Origin: Actinomycetota bacterium
Lineage (GTDB): Bacteria > Actinomycetota > Thermoleophilia > RBG-16-64-13
DNA length: 38,835 nt
Direction: 5' to 3'
Assembly (NCBI GenBank): GCA_012729575.1
Contig: JAAYCW010000082.1
Span: 1-38,835 of the forward strand
The notes under the pieces are model-generated. The model saw only the letters and a program-made list of their open reading frames with translations. It was not told the DNA's origin and ran no database searches. Below are positions 25,610 through 33,957 of this stretch, piece by piece. The first letter of the stretch is position 1. Each line of letters begins with the position of its first letter. The position numbers and the translations under genes were made by a program.

Positions 25610-25690
25610 ATGACGGAAAGAATCACCGATGATGAGCGGCACAGCGAGGACCAGGTAGCGAGGACCAGGGTAGCGAGGATGGCCACATGA
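25610..25690 (+). CDS. possible 26-codon small ORF overlapping the next start
   Basis: Starts with ATG 25610, reads MTERITDDERHSEDQVARTR then VARMAT, and stops at 25688-25690, overlapping the next gene's ATG (ATGA). Its second half is made by the tandem repeat at 25643-25680. No clear ribosome site precedes it. It may be a coupling leader or simply chance in a repeat; I resemble it to no known peptide. Confidence 0.25.
   Translation: MTERITDDERHSEDQVARTRVARMAT
25643..25680 (+). repeat. short tandem repeat of AGCGAGGACCAGGT
   Basis: AGCGAGGACCAGGT (25643-25656), AGCGAGGACCAGGGT (25657-25671) and a partial third copy AGCGAGGAT (25672-25680), directly before the ATG of the fusion glycosyltransferase gene. 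Each copy offers an AGGA-like word, so the repeat may supply or vary the ribosome site. Confidence 0.75.
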
Positions 25691-27867
25691 AGATACTTCT
25701 TCCCACTATGCGCGACCCCGGCCAGATCGGCGGGACCAGTACGCACATCGACATGCTGACTCGAGGGCTGCAGGATCTTGAACATGAGGCTCGGGCCTTA
25801 TTCCTGGGTGCGACGATGCCGGCCCCGGTGCGCAAGGCCGGGCTCATCTGGCCCGCGGGGGCACTCAACCGTATGCGGACGGGGTGGGGCATGATGTACT
25901 CGGCCGAGGCGCGGGCTAGGCTGTTGGCTTCGGCGACGGAGCGCGAACTCGATCGGACGGCCGGAGAGGGCGCGGCGCCTTGGGACATGCTGAACGCTCA
26001 GGAAGTCTACCCGATCCCCTATCTCCGTGAGGTGGCCGATGCCCGTGGCCTTCCGCTGGTGCTGACGCTCCACGGCTATCCGCTCTATGAGTCGGTCTCG
26101 GAGGGATACAGCACAGGCTCGAAGATGGGACATCACTACCTCATGCGGGCCGAGATGCGTGCCCTTAGGTTGGCGGACGCGGTCGTCACCGTGGATACGC
26201 GTCTGTATCGGCACGTGCTCGGCTTGGTGCCGGAGCGATCCGACTCGGTGTTCACGCTGATGAACTTCGTCGATACCGCTGCCTTTGCGCGTCCGGCGGA
26301 CCCGGAGGAAGGGGAGCGGGTCCGGCGCCAGGCTCGAGCCTTCTGGGGTGTCCCTGATGACAAGACAGTGCTCTTCTGCCCGCGTCGTCTTGTGAAGAAG
26401 AATGGCGTCATCTACCCGTCGCTGGCTCTGGCCGCCATGGGGCGGGCAGATCGTGAGCGCTTTCTCTTGCTCCACGCCGGTGAGGGGGGTGAGCGCGCGG
26501 AGATGGAGCGCATCATCCGGGAGAACGACTTGCAGCAGAACGTCCGTCTCCTGGGAGGGCAAGGGCCGGAGGCCATTCGGGAGCTCTACGGTCTGGCGGA
26601 TATTGTTCTGGTCCCTTCGGTGCACTCCGAGAACGTGGAAGAAGCCACCTCACTCTCGGCCCTGGAGGCCATGGCCTCGGGCCGTCCCCTGATTGCCGGT
26701 GATGTGGGAGGCTTGGCCGAGATGGTGGTGGATGGGGAGAACGGCCTGCTGGTCCCGGCCGATCCGGAAGCGCTGGCGGCGGCCATCCTGCGGCTGGCCG
26801 CCGACCCGGACCTCGGAGCCCGCATGGCGGCCGCGGCCCGCGATTATGTCGAAGTTAATCATTCGCACATCAAAGCGGCCGAGGCGTATGTAGAGATCTA
26901 TCGGTATGCTGTCGGTAGGTGCGCTGCAAGTACCGGAGTCAGCCGGAGTATCCTGATCGCACGCGCACAGCCCGATGCCGCGACCCCGCCGCCTTGGCAG
27001 TCCGTCTCGGTTCTCGGATTTCCGCTGGATGTGGTCAGCTTGGAGCAGGCTGCGCAGTGGGTGATGGCTGCGGCGGGTAGGCCGGCGTCATATGGCGCGC
27101 AGGCCGTGCGTGCCCGGCGTATGGCTATCGCGGTCTCCTTCAACCCGGAGTTGGTCATGCGGGCTCAGAACGACCCCGCGGCGGCCGAGGCACTCTGGGA
27201 GGCCGATCTCTGCTACCCGGACGGGGTCGGAGCGACGTGGGCGGCCAACCGTCAGGGGGCCAGGCAGACGGCTGAAGCGCCCACGGCAGGAGCGGGGCGG
27301 GCGCAGGGCGCCCCCCAGCGTGTCGCTGGGATTGATCTGGCGGAACGAGTACTGGAATTGGCTGCGGAGAGAGAAATTCCCGTCTACTTCGTGGGTGCTG
27401 CGGAGGGGGTAGCTGAGGAGGCCGCCCGTCGACAGGCGGCGCGCAGCCCCGGTCTCAAGGTGGTCGGGGCACATCACGGCTACTTCTCCACAGAAGAGGA
27501 GCCCTCGGTAGTGGAGGCGGTCCGTGAGTCGGGAGCACGGATCGTGCTCGTCGCGATGGGGGCGCCCCGGCAGGAGTTGTTCCTCTTGAGACACAGAGAC
27601 CGTTTGGGGGCGTCGGTAGGGCTGGGCGTAGGTGGCAGCTTCGATGTCTGGGCGGGCAACGTGAAACGGGCTCCGGAATGGAGCCGGCGAGCCAACGTGG
27701 AGTGGCTGTACCGGCTGGCGAGCGATCCTCGGCGGCTACGGCGGCAATCCGTCCTTCCCCGGTTCGCGGCCCAGGTGCTGCGGTGGTCGCCCGAGGATTA
27801 CGGACCCCCACGCCGTGGTCGCTCACGGATCCTCGAGATAGGTGACGGTCGGAGGGACGGCGATTGA
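25687..27867 (+). CDS. fused GT4 - TagA/WecG (GT26) glycosyltransferase
   Basis: 726 residues, two enzymes in one chain. Residues about 1-415 are a GT4 glycosyltransferase (GQIGGTSTHIDMLTRGL near 13, FCPRRLVKKNGV near 227, E-x7-E region SLSALEAMASGRPLI near 324). A linker of about 40 residues follows. Residues about 440-705 are a WecG/TagA/CpsF domain: VSVLGFPLDVVSLEQAA, FNPELVMRAQNDP, DLCYPDGVGATWAA, PVYFVGAAEGVAEEAA, VAMGAPRQELFL, VGGSFDVWAG and VEWLYRLASDPRRL. TagA enzymes move ManNAc from UDP-ManNAc to lipid-linked GlcNAc. WecB in this window supplies that donor. A 21-residue insertion lies between the first two GT26 motifs. The next gene (csaB) overlaps its end. Fusion is read through without a stop, and high GC codon use is uniform across it. 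Confidence 0.92.
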   Translation: MKILLPTMRDPGQIGGTSTHIDMLTRGLQDLEHEARALFLGATMPAPVRKAGLIWPAGALNRMRTGWGMMYSAEARARLLASATERELDRTAGEGAAPWDMLNAQEVYPIPYLREVADARGLPLVLTLHGYPLYESVSEGYSTGSKMGHHYLMRAEMRALRLADAVVTVDTRLYRHVLGLVPERSDSVFTLMNFVDTAAFARPADPEEGERVRRQARAFWGVPDDKTVLFCPRRLVKKNGVIYPSLALAAMGRADRERFLLLHAGEGGERAEMERIIRENDLQQNVRLLGGQGPEAIRELYGLADIVLVPSVHSENVEEATSLSALEAMASGRPLIAGDVGGLAEMVVDGENGLLVPADPEALAAAILRLAADPDLGARMAAAARDYVEVNHSHIKAAEAYVEIYRYAVGRCAASTGVSRSILIARAQPDAATPPPWQSVSVLGFPLDVVSLEQAAQWVMAAAGRPASYGAQAVRARRMAIAVSFNPELVMRAQNDPAAAEALWEADLCYPDGVGATWAANRQGARQTAEAPTAGAGRAQGAPQRVAGIDLAERVLELAAEREIPVYFVGAAEGVAEEAARRQAARSPGLKVVGAHHGYFSTEEEPSVVEAVRESGARIVLVAMGAPRQELFLLRHRDRLGASVGLGVGGSFDVWAGNVKRAPEWSRRANVEWLYRLASDPRRLRRQSVLPRFAAQVLRWSPEDYGPPRRGRSRILEIGDGRRDGD

Positions 27868-29117
27868 GGTATCTCATCAGCGGTTATTACGGCGAGAAGA
27901 ACGCCGGCGACGAGGCCATCCTGGCCGGTATCCTCCAGGAGCTCGGCCGTCGGGACCCCAAGGCGTGCTTCACCGTACTCTCCTTCGATCCGGACGATAC
28001 CCTTGCGCGTCACGGGCGAGGCCGGGAGTTGGCTGCCATATCCACCAGCCTGCGGTCGCCGGGTCGGCTGCGGAGGGCTATGCGGGAGGCCGATCTTCTC
28101 ATCAGCGGAGGGGGCAGCTTCTTGCACGAGGCCGACTTCGAACTTCATGGCCGCTCCTTCCTTCTGCGCGAGGGCAAGCTCAGGCCGGTGCCGTATTTCC
28201 TATCCGTCGTATTCATGGCCCGCGCTCAGGGCCTACCGGTGATGTGGTACGCGCAGGGTTTGGGACCGCTGCACACTCGGACCGCACGCCGCTTGGTGGC
28301 GAGAGCGGCATCGGCTTCTCAGGCAGTCACCTGGCGGGACCCCGGCTCGGCCCGTCTGGCCTACGAGCTCGGTGTGCGGGCGCCCATCCAAATGGTGGTG
28401 CCTGACCCTGCCTACGCTCTCGAGCCGGCCTCCTTTGCTGAGGTCCTTGATGGAGTGTCTACTCTCTCAACCGGTCCACCGGGTGGACCTGAGTCGCTAC
28501 GGGTGATATCGGAGGCGCAGAGGCGTTACCTGGCCGTGTGTCCCCGACCCTGGCTGGGACGCAGCGGTTACTTGGAGATCCTGGGGGAAGCTTTGGAGGA
28601 AGCGGGAGCCGCTCTAGACCTGGATATCCTGCTGGTGCCCTTCCATGAGATCCAAGACCCGCCCGTGTGCGAGACCTTGGCAGCGCGGCCGGCCTTGGCC
28701 GGCCGCGCCCATGTGCTTCCCCCCGTGAACTCCCCCGCCGTGCTTGCGACGGTGCTGGGAGGGGCGGAACTGGTGGTGGCCATGCGCCTTCACAGCGGGA
28801 TCTTGGCCGCGACTGCGGGCACGCCGGCGGTGGTCGTAGACTACGACCCCAAGACCAGGGCGTTCGCCGATCAGACCGGCCAGAGCGCTTGGGCGGTCGC
28901 AGTGGATACGTTGGAGGCTCCCCTGTCGGGGGCGGAAGCCGGTTCCCCGGCCGGCGCACCCCCAGCGGGACCCGATATCCTCTACCAGGCCATCGTCGAC
29001 ACTGCGGCCAACACGTCCGCCCGGCGCGCGGCGCTCGCGCGTGCGGTCGCTCCTTTGCGGGCCGACGCAGGTCGCACCGCGGCTCTGGCCGTCCAGTTGG
29101 CTCGGGGCCGCGTATGA
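27864..29117 (+). CDS. csaB: polysaccharide pyruvyl transferase CsaB
   Basis: Transfers a pyruvyl group from phosphoenolpyruvate to a cell-wall polysaccharide, in characterised species to the ManNAc of the secondary cell-wall polymer, which makes the ligand of SLH domains. 417 residues. Motifs: YLISGYYGEKNAGDEAILAG at the N-terminus, LLISGGGSFLHEA near 74, WYAQGLGPLHTRTARRL near 130, RDPGSARLAYELG and VVAMRLHSGILAATAGTPAV near 307. The start is TTG 27864, six bases after GGAGGGA, overlapping the previous stop. Its own stop overlaps murJ by four bases. Presence of four SLH proteins just downstream supports the assignment. Confidence 0.93.
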   Translation: MRYLISGYYGEKNAGDEAILAGILQELGRRDPKACFTVLSFDPDDTLARHGRGRELAAISTSLRSPGRLRRAMREADLLISGGGSFLHEADFELHGRSFLLREGKLRPVPYFLSVVFMARAQGLPVMWYAQGLGPLHTRTARRLVARAASASQAVTWRDPGSARLAYELGVRAPIQMVVPDPAYALEPASFAEVLDGVSTLSTGPPGGPESLRVISEAQRRYLAVCPRPWLGRSGYLEILGEALEEAGAALDLDILLVPFHEIQDPPVCETLAARPALAGRAHVLPPVNSPAVLATVLGGAELVVAMRLHSGILAATAGTPAVVVDYDPKTRAFADQTGQSAWAVAVDTLEAPLSGAEAGSPAGAPPAGPDILYQAIVDTAANTSARRAALARAVAPLRADAGRTAALAVQLARGRV

Positions 29118-30823
29118 CCGATCCGCCGGAGAGCAACAGCCCGGAGAGGACCAGCCCGGGCGAGTCAAACGGGGTCTCGGGTAGCGGCTCTGGCGTGGAC
29201 GACGTGGCGTCCACCTTCCCCAAGACACCCAGGCCCGATGCCGGTGGATCGGTGCGCGCCGTGGTGGGTAGGGCGGCGCTCATCATCGTGGCCGCCACGC
29301 TGGTGGGGCGTCTGCTGGGCCTCGCGCGGGACATGGTGGTGGCCTATCTCTTCGGGGCTCAGGCCGAGACCGATGCCTTCTTCCTCGCGTTCAAAGTCCC
29401 CTATCTGCTGACACTGATGGTCGCGGGTGCTCTCACCGCCACTTTCGTGCCTCTCTTCAGTCACCGGCTGGCTCTCGGGCGCAAGCGCGAGGCCTGGGAC
29501 CTCTCCATCAACGTCGGCAACATAATCGCCTTGATACTGGTCGCGGTAAGCGTGGTGTTGGTGGCGATCGCGCCCTGGTTCATCCCGCTGATAGGGCCCG
29601 GTCTGGACGAGGCCGTCGCCGAGCGGGGGGTCTTCCTCTTCCGCATCCTTATGATCGGCTTCCTGTTCGAGGGGCTCACGGGACTTGTGGTCGGCATGCT
29701 CAACTCGTTGCGTCGGTTCGCACTGGCGGCCTTCGCCCCTGCCGTGGGGACGGTGGTCACGCTCGTGGTCACCCTTCTTCTCGCGGATAGCCTGGGCATC
29801 ACTGCTCTGGCCATAGGCTTCGTGGCCGGTTGGACGACGGGGTTCTTCGTTCTGCTGCCGGGACTGCGCGGCGAGGAGATCCATTACCGACCTCGCATCG
29901 ACCGGCGCGATCCGGGCCTGCGCGAGGTGGGCGGCATGGTCTGGCCCATCCTCATCGGTTCGGCAGTCGGTAAGGTCAGCGTCTTCATCATCCAACTGCT
30001 CGGGTCTTATCTGGAGGAGGGGTCCATCTCCAGCCTCAACTACGCGGACAAGCTCTTCCAACTCCCACTGGGCCTGTTTGTCGCCGGGATAACCGTCCCC
30101 ATCTTCCCCCTCCTCTCCGAGCAGGTGGCTACCAAGGCTCCCGACCGGGTCAAGGCCACCCTGGATTTCGCCCTGCGTCTGATGGGGTTCCTGCTGGTGC
30201 CGGCCACGGTGGGTGTCATCCTCCTGCGTTATCCGCTGATCGGGCTACTGTTCGAACGCGGAGAGTTCACGGCCGAGGATACGAGCCGGACGGCCTGGGC
30301 TCTGCTCTTCTTGTGTCTGGGGCTGTATGCGTACGCCGGGCGGGACACGGTAACCCGGGTCTTCTACGCCTACCACGACACCCGGACGCCGGTAAAGATC
30401 AGCGTGCTCACGGTTGCCATTACTATCGGCCTGGCCTACCTGTTCATGCAGTTCATGGGAGTGGGCGGCTTGACCCTGGGGATGACCGTCGCGCTCGTGA
30501 TCAACTTTGTCGTCCTGATGTGGCTGCTGCGGCGCCGGATCGGGGTGATCGGACTCAGCCGGACGGCGGCTTCGCTTCTCCGGGTAGTAGGCGCGTCGGC
30601 GGTCATGGGAGCGGCCATTTGGGCTGTGGATATGGGACTCTCCGGCGCTGTGGGGAGCGGTTTGGGAGGCAATGCCCTGCGACTGATAGTGGGAGTGATT
30701 CTGGGGATCGTCGTCTTCCTCTCCGTTGCGAGGCTTGTTAAAATGCCCGAACTTGCCGAAGCAGTAGATATGCTGAAGACGGTGCTGAGACGCTCGAGGC
30801 GGAAGGAATCGTCCGCCACATAG
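29114..30823 (+). CDS. murJ: MurJ/MviN-type lipid-linked glycan flippase
   Basis: 569 residues with about 14 hydrophobic segments after a 60-residue polar N-terminal tail. LLGLARDMVVAYLFGAQAETDAFFLAFKVP (about 72-101, in two motif blocks), LTATFVPLFS and GMLNSLRRFALAAFAP are typical of MurJ, which flips lipid II. Placed inside a polymer gene cluster it could instead flip the lipid-linked polymer unit, as related MOP-superfamily (Wzx) proteins do; whether the genome has another MurJ would decide. The ATG overlaps the csaB stop. The C-terminus is basic and cytoplasmic. Confidence 0.93.
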   Translation: MTDPPESNSPERTSPGESNGVSGSGSGVDDVASTFPKTPRPDAGGSVRAVVGRAALIIVAATLVGRLLGLARDMVVAYLFGAQAETDAFFLAFKVPYLLTLMVAGALTATFVPLFSHRLALGRKREAWDLSINVGNIIALILVAVSVVLVAIAPWFIPLIGPGLDEAVAERGVFLFRILMIGFLFEGLTGLVVGMLNSLRRFALAAFAPAVGTVVTLVVTLLLADSLGITALAIGFVAGWTTGFFVLLPGLRGEEIHYRPRIDRRDPGLREVGGMVWPILIGSAVGKVSVFIIQLLGSYLEEGSISSLNYADKLFQLPLGLFVAGITVPIFPLLSEQVATKAPDRVKATLDFALRLMGFLLVPATVGVILLRYPLIGLLFERGEFTAEDTSRTAWALLFLCLGLYAYAGRDTVTRVFYAYHDTRTPVKISVLTVAITIGLAYLFMQFMGVGGLTLGMTVALVINFVVLMWLLRRRIGVIGLSRTAASLLRVVGASAVMGAAIWAVDMGLSGAVGSGLGGNALRLIVGVILGIVVFLSVARLVKMPELAEAVDMLKTVLRRSRRKESSAT

Positions 30824-30841
30824 CGTAAGCAGATAGGTGCG

Positions 30842-32332
30842 ATGGTTATGGCCGCGACAGGATCCAACCACAAGGAAAGACACCTGGCGCAGTTGCCGGG
30901 AAGCTTTCCAAATGCAGGGTGTCGTAGAGGGACTCGCTTCCCAGCGCGGATAGCGGCGGTTCTACTGGTCGCTGTGATATCTGTCCTCGTGTTCCCAGGT
31001 GCCCGCGGAGAAGCTGCCGCGACGTCAGTGGCCACGACGACCACGACCACGGTCGGTGTGGCCGCCGCTCCTCTGACGGCCTCGGCGGCAGTGGTAGTGC
31101 CCATACTCTTCCCCTTGGAGCAGCGCATCTCCTGGATCGATACGTTTGGTGCGTCCCGGGACGGAGGGGCTCGTTCTCACGAGGGCAACGACCTGATGGT
31201 GCCGAAGATGACACCTTTGCTTGCCGTGGTCGACGGCACCGTCGATTGGTTGTTCAAGAGCACGGGCGTCATTTCTTATTACATCCTCTTGCGCGGTGAC
31301 GACGGCAACGACTACTTCTATATCCATCTCAACAACGACACTCCCGGTACCGACGACGGCATGGGCGGCGCTCAGTATGCGTACGCGCCCGGTCTGACCA
31401 ACGGATCGCGTGTCAAAGCCGGCGACATCATCGGCTACGCGGGTGACAGCGGCAATGCCGAGTGCACCGACCCGCACCTGCACTTCGAGGTCCATCCCGG
31501 CGGCTACAAGAATCCCGTCAACCCATACCACAGCCTGAAGGCGGCTCCCACGCTGGCCGAGTGGACGGCGGCGGGCAAGCCGGCCCTGTCCACCTGGGGC
31601 TCTGGGGGCGGCTCCGCTGGTGACTCCACAACCACGACATCCACAACCAGCACCACCGTGAAACCTCCGGCGAATTCCACCACGACGACCGCTCGGCCGA
31701 CGACCACGACCACTACCGAGCGGGACGACACCAACGTGCCCGGCTACACCGATGTTCTCACCACCGACTGGTTCTATGCCGATTTCGCGCAGGCTCAAAC
31801 GGCCGGCGTGCTGCCCGGGTCGCCCGACCAACGGTTCCGGCCTTATTCGAAGGTGTCGCGGGCGCTGTTCGCGGTGTATCTGGTGCGCGCCATGGCGCCG
31901 GCAGAGCTCGTGAGTACAGAGAGTCTTACCGAATCCGACCCCAGATTCGCGGATGTCGACGCGGGTCACTGGGCCTATAACGAGATACAGACGGCCGCGC
32001 GGCTGGGTCTGATCAAAGGCACGGGCGACGGCACCAACTTCTCTCCCGATGATCTGGTGGGCAGAGCGCAGATGGCCACCATGATGTGCCGGGCGCTGGG
32101 TCTCGATATCAACGGCGATTGGGCGGGCGATGCCGCCGCGGCCTATCAGCTCTATGAAGATGTGCCTCAAGATTACTGGGCGCAGGGGGCCATAGTCATG
32201 GTCGATTACCTGGGGCTCATGTGCGGAGACTGCAGCGGCTGCTTCCGTCCTCAGGAGGGTACTACGCGGGCCCAAGCCATCACTGTGATGGCCCGCCTAT
32301 TGCGCCTCCTCGAGGGAGGTTCCGGGTCATAA
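30842..32332 (+). CDS. secreted M23 (LytM) peptidase with three SLH domains
   Basis: 496 residues. A long basic N-region and hydrophobic segment (about 37-55, IAAVLLVAVISVLVFPGA) form a signal sequence. Residues about 95-240 are an M23 peptidase: S-H-E-G-N-D-L (zinc His and Asp near 118-122) and DPHLHFEVHPGG near 216, so the zinc site is complete; such enzymes cut peptidoglycan cross-bridges. A Thr/Pro-rich linker (about 258-297, runs of T) separates it from three SLH repeats (about 300-490) with SRALF, GRAQM and TRAQA at the TRAE position. It lies 18 bases after murJ, joining the polymer unit to the surface-protein genes. The Thr-rich linker could be glycosylated. Confidence 0.92.
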   Translation: MVMAATGSNHKERHLAQLPGSFPNAGCRRGTRFPARIAAVLLVAVISVLVFPGARGEAAATSVATTTTTTVGVAAAPLTASAAVVVPILFPLEQRISWIDTFGASRDGGARSHEGNDLMVPKMTPLLAVVDGTVDWLFKSTGVISYYILLRGDDGNDYFYIHLNNDTPGTDDGMGGAQYAYAPGLTNGSRVKAGDIIGYAGDSGNAECTDPHLHFEVHPGGYKNPVNPYHSLKAAPTLAEWTAAGKPALSTWGSGGGSAGDSTTTTSTTSTTVKPPANSTTTTARPTTTTTTERDDTNVPGYTDVLTTDWFYADFAQAQTAGVLPGSPDQRFRPYSKVSRALFAVYLVRAMAPAELVSTESLTESDPRFADVDAGHWAYNEIQTAARLGLIKGTGDGTNFSPDDLVGRAQMATMMCRALGLDINGDWAGDAAAAYQLYEDVPQDYWAQGAIVMVDYLGLMCGDCSGCFRPQEGTTRAQAITVMARLLRLLEGGSGS

Positions 32333-32349
32333 GAGCTTTGGAGAAAGGT

Positions 32350-33957
32350 ATGGCCGGCCGGTGGCGTCTCGGCTGGGTGGTGTCACTGCGCACCGCCGTG
32401 ATGATGGTGGCCGCGGTGGTCTTGGCCGTTGTTCTGTTCGCGGCCATCCCCTCCTCCGCGGATGCCCAGACCCCCGGGTTCCCCGACGTCGGCAAGTCCC
32501 TTCCCGCCTACGAGGCCATCGGCTTCTTGAGCGGCGCCGGCATCATTTCTGGTTACACCAACGGCAACTTCGGGCCGGGTGATACGCTCAAACGCGGCCA
32601 GGCCACCAAGATGCTGGTGCTGTGGAAGGGCCTACCCCTCATCACCAACAAGTCCTCGTTCCCCGACCTGGACCCCACCTACCGCTCGTACGTGGAGACT
32701 GCCTGCGACGCAGGTTGGATCACCGGTTTCCCCAACGGCCGCTTCAAGCCCTACGACACCCTCTCGCGGCAGCAGATGGCCATCATCATGGTGCGCGCCA
32801 TGGGCTGGGAGAAGGTTGCACAGCAGTTGGGCGCGGCCCAGATCGAGGAGATTCTTGGAGCCTTCTCCGACCGGAAGGACGTGGCCGATGTGGCCGTCCC
32901 TTACCTGGCCATGGCTGTGTCGAAGGGTCTGTTCAGCGGGAGCGGCGGCCGTCTCATGCCGGCGGACGGCATCACCCGGGCCCAGTTCTGCCTGGTGATC
33001 TACCGGGCCGAGCTGAGCGTCAGCGCATTGATCGACAAGGTGCGGAACTCAGCGGATTACGAGGACAAGACCCGGGTCGTGTTCGATCTGTCCCGGGCCC
33101 CCGGCACGGTCAAGGCCAGTGCGTCGCCCGATGGCTACTTGACCATCGATTACACGGGTGGGATCGTTTCCGGCACAATCAGCCAGGACGTCGGCTCGAC
33201 CGAGGTGGTGTCGGTGAGCGCCAAGCAGTATGACTACGGCTCGCGTACAGTGCGCATCACCATGGACCTTGGTCGCTACCGGACCTTTAGAGTGATGTCT
33301 CTGGCGCCCTCCGAGGGGTACGGCGACCGAATCGCGGTGGACGTCTATCGGTGCCCCACCAGGCCCACGGGTGACGGGCCGCCCCTCATCTGCGTCGACC
33401 CCGGTCATGGGGGGCAGGACTCCGGAGCGGTCGGCGTCTCCGGGGCCAAGGAGAAGGACGTGAACCTGGCCATATCCTTGCGCTTGGCAGACTACTTGCG
33501 CGAGGCCGGGCTGCGCGTCATGCTCACCCGCGAGGACGACAGCTACCCCACCCTCAGCGAGCGGGCAGAGATGGCCAACGCGGCCATGGCGGGCCTGTTC
33601 GTGAGCATCCATAACAACGCGCACGGCGACTCGGGCGTCAGCGGTACCGAAACCTTCTATCCGGGCACGCCGGAGACCTACTGCCCGGAGGGCAAGCTGC
33701 TGGCCGAAGCCATCCAACGCAATCTCATAGCCACCTTGGGCACGAAGGACCGCACCGCCCGTACCCACTGGAACAGGCTGGTGGTCTTGACCGAGACATG
33801 CATGACGGCGGCATTGGTTGAAGTGGGCTTCATGACCAACGCGGCTGAAGAAGCCAAGCTGCTGAATCCGGCCTACCAGTCCATGGCTGCTCAGGCCATC
33901 GCCCAAGGCATTTTCGAGTATCTGGGCTGGTCCACCACCGTCTACTCCACCGAATGA
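32350..33957 (+). CDS. SLH - AMIN-like - N-acetylmuramoyl-L-alanine amidase
   Basis: 535 residues from ATG 32350 (GGAG seven bases upstream). Signal segment about 12-38; three SLH repeats about 40-230 (KRGQA, SRQQM, TRAQF); an AMIN-like beta domain about 240-335; and an Amidase_3 domain about 345-530. Zinc ligands and catalytic Glu are in place: DPGHGGQDSGAVG, K-E-K-D-V-N-L, SIHNNAHGD and ALVEVGFMTN. It removes stem peptides from peptidoglycan. SLH repeats are at the N-terminal end here, whereas the other three proteins carry them at the C-terminus. Its stop overlaps the start of the SpoIID/LytB gene (ATGA), so the two are made together. Confidence 0.93.
   Translation: MAGRWRLGWVVSLRTAVMMVAAVVLAVVLFAAIPSSADAQTPGFPDVGKSLPAYEAIGFLSGAGIISGYTNGNFGPGDTLKRGQATKMLVLWKGLPLITNKSSFPDLDPTYRSYVETACDAGWITGFPNGRFKPYDTLSRQQMAIIMVRAMGWEKVAQQLGAAQIEEILGAFSDRKDVADVAVPYLAMAVSKGLFSGSGGRLMPADGITRAQFCLVIYRAELSVSALIDKVRNSADYEDKTRVVFDLSRAPGTVKASASPDGYLTIDYTGGIVSGTISQDVGSTEVVSVSAKQYDYGSRTVRITMDLGRYRTFRVMSLAPSEGYGDRIAVDVYRCPTRPTGDGPPLICVDPGHGGQDSGAVGVSGAKEKDVNLAISLRLADYLREAGLRVMLTREDDSYPTLSERAEMANAAMAGLFVSIHNNAHGDSGVSGTETFYPGTPETYCPEGKLLAEAIQRNLIATLGTKDRTARTHWNRLVVLTETCMTAALVEVGFMTNAAEEAKLLNPAYQSMAAQAIAQGIFEYLGWSTTVYSTE

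Noticed and set aside
31025-32275. 416-codon minus-strand frame opposite the M23/SLH gene
   Set aside because: Shadow frame without recognisable domains.
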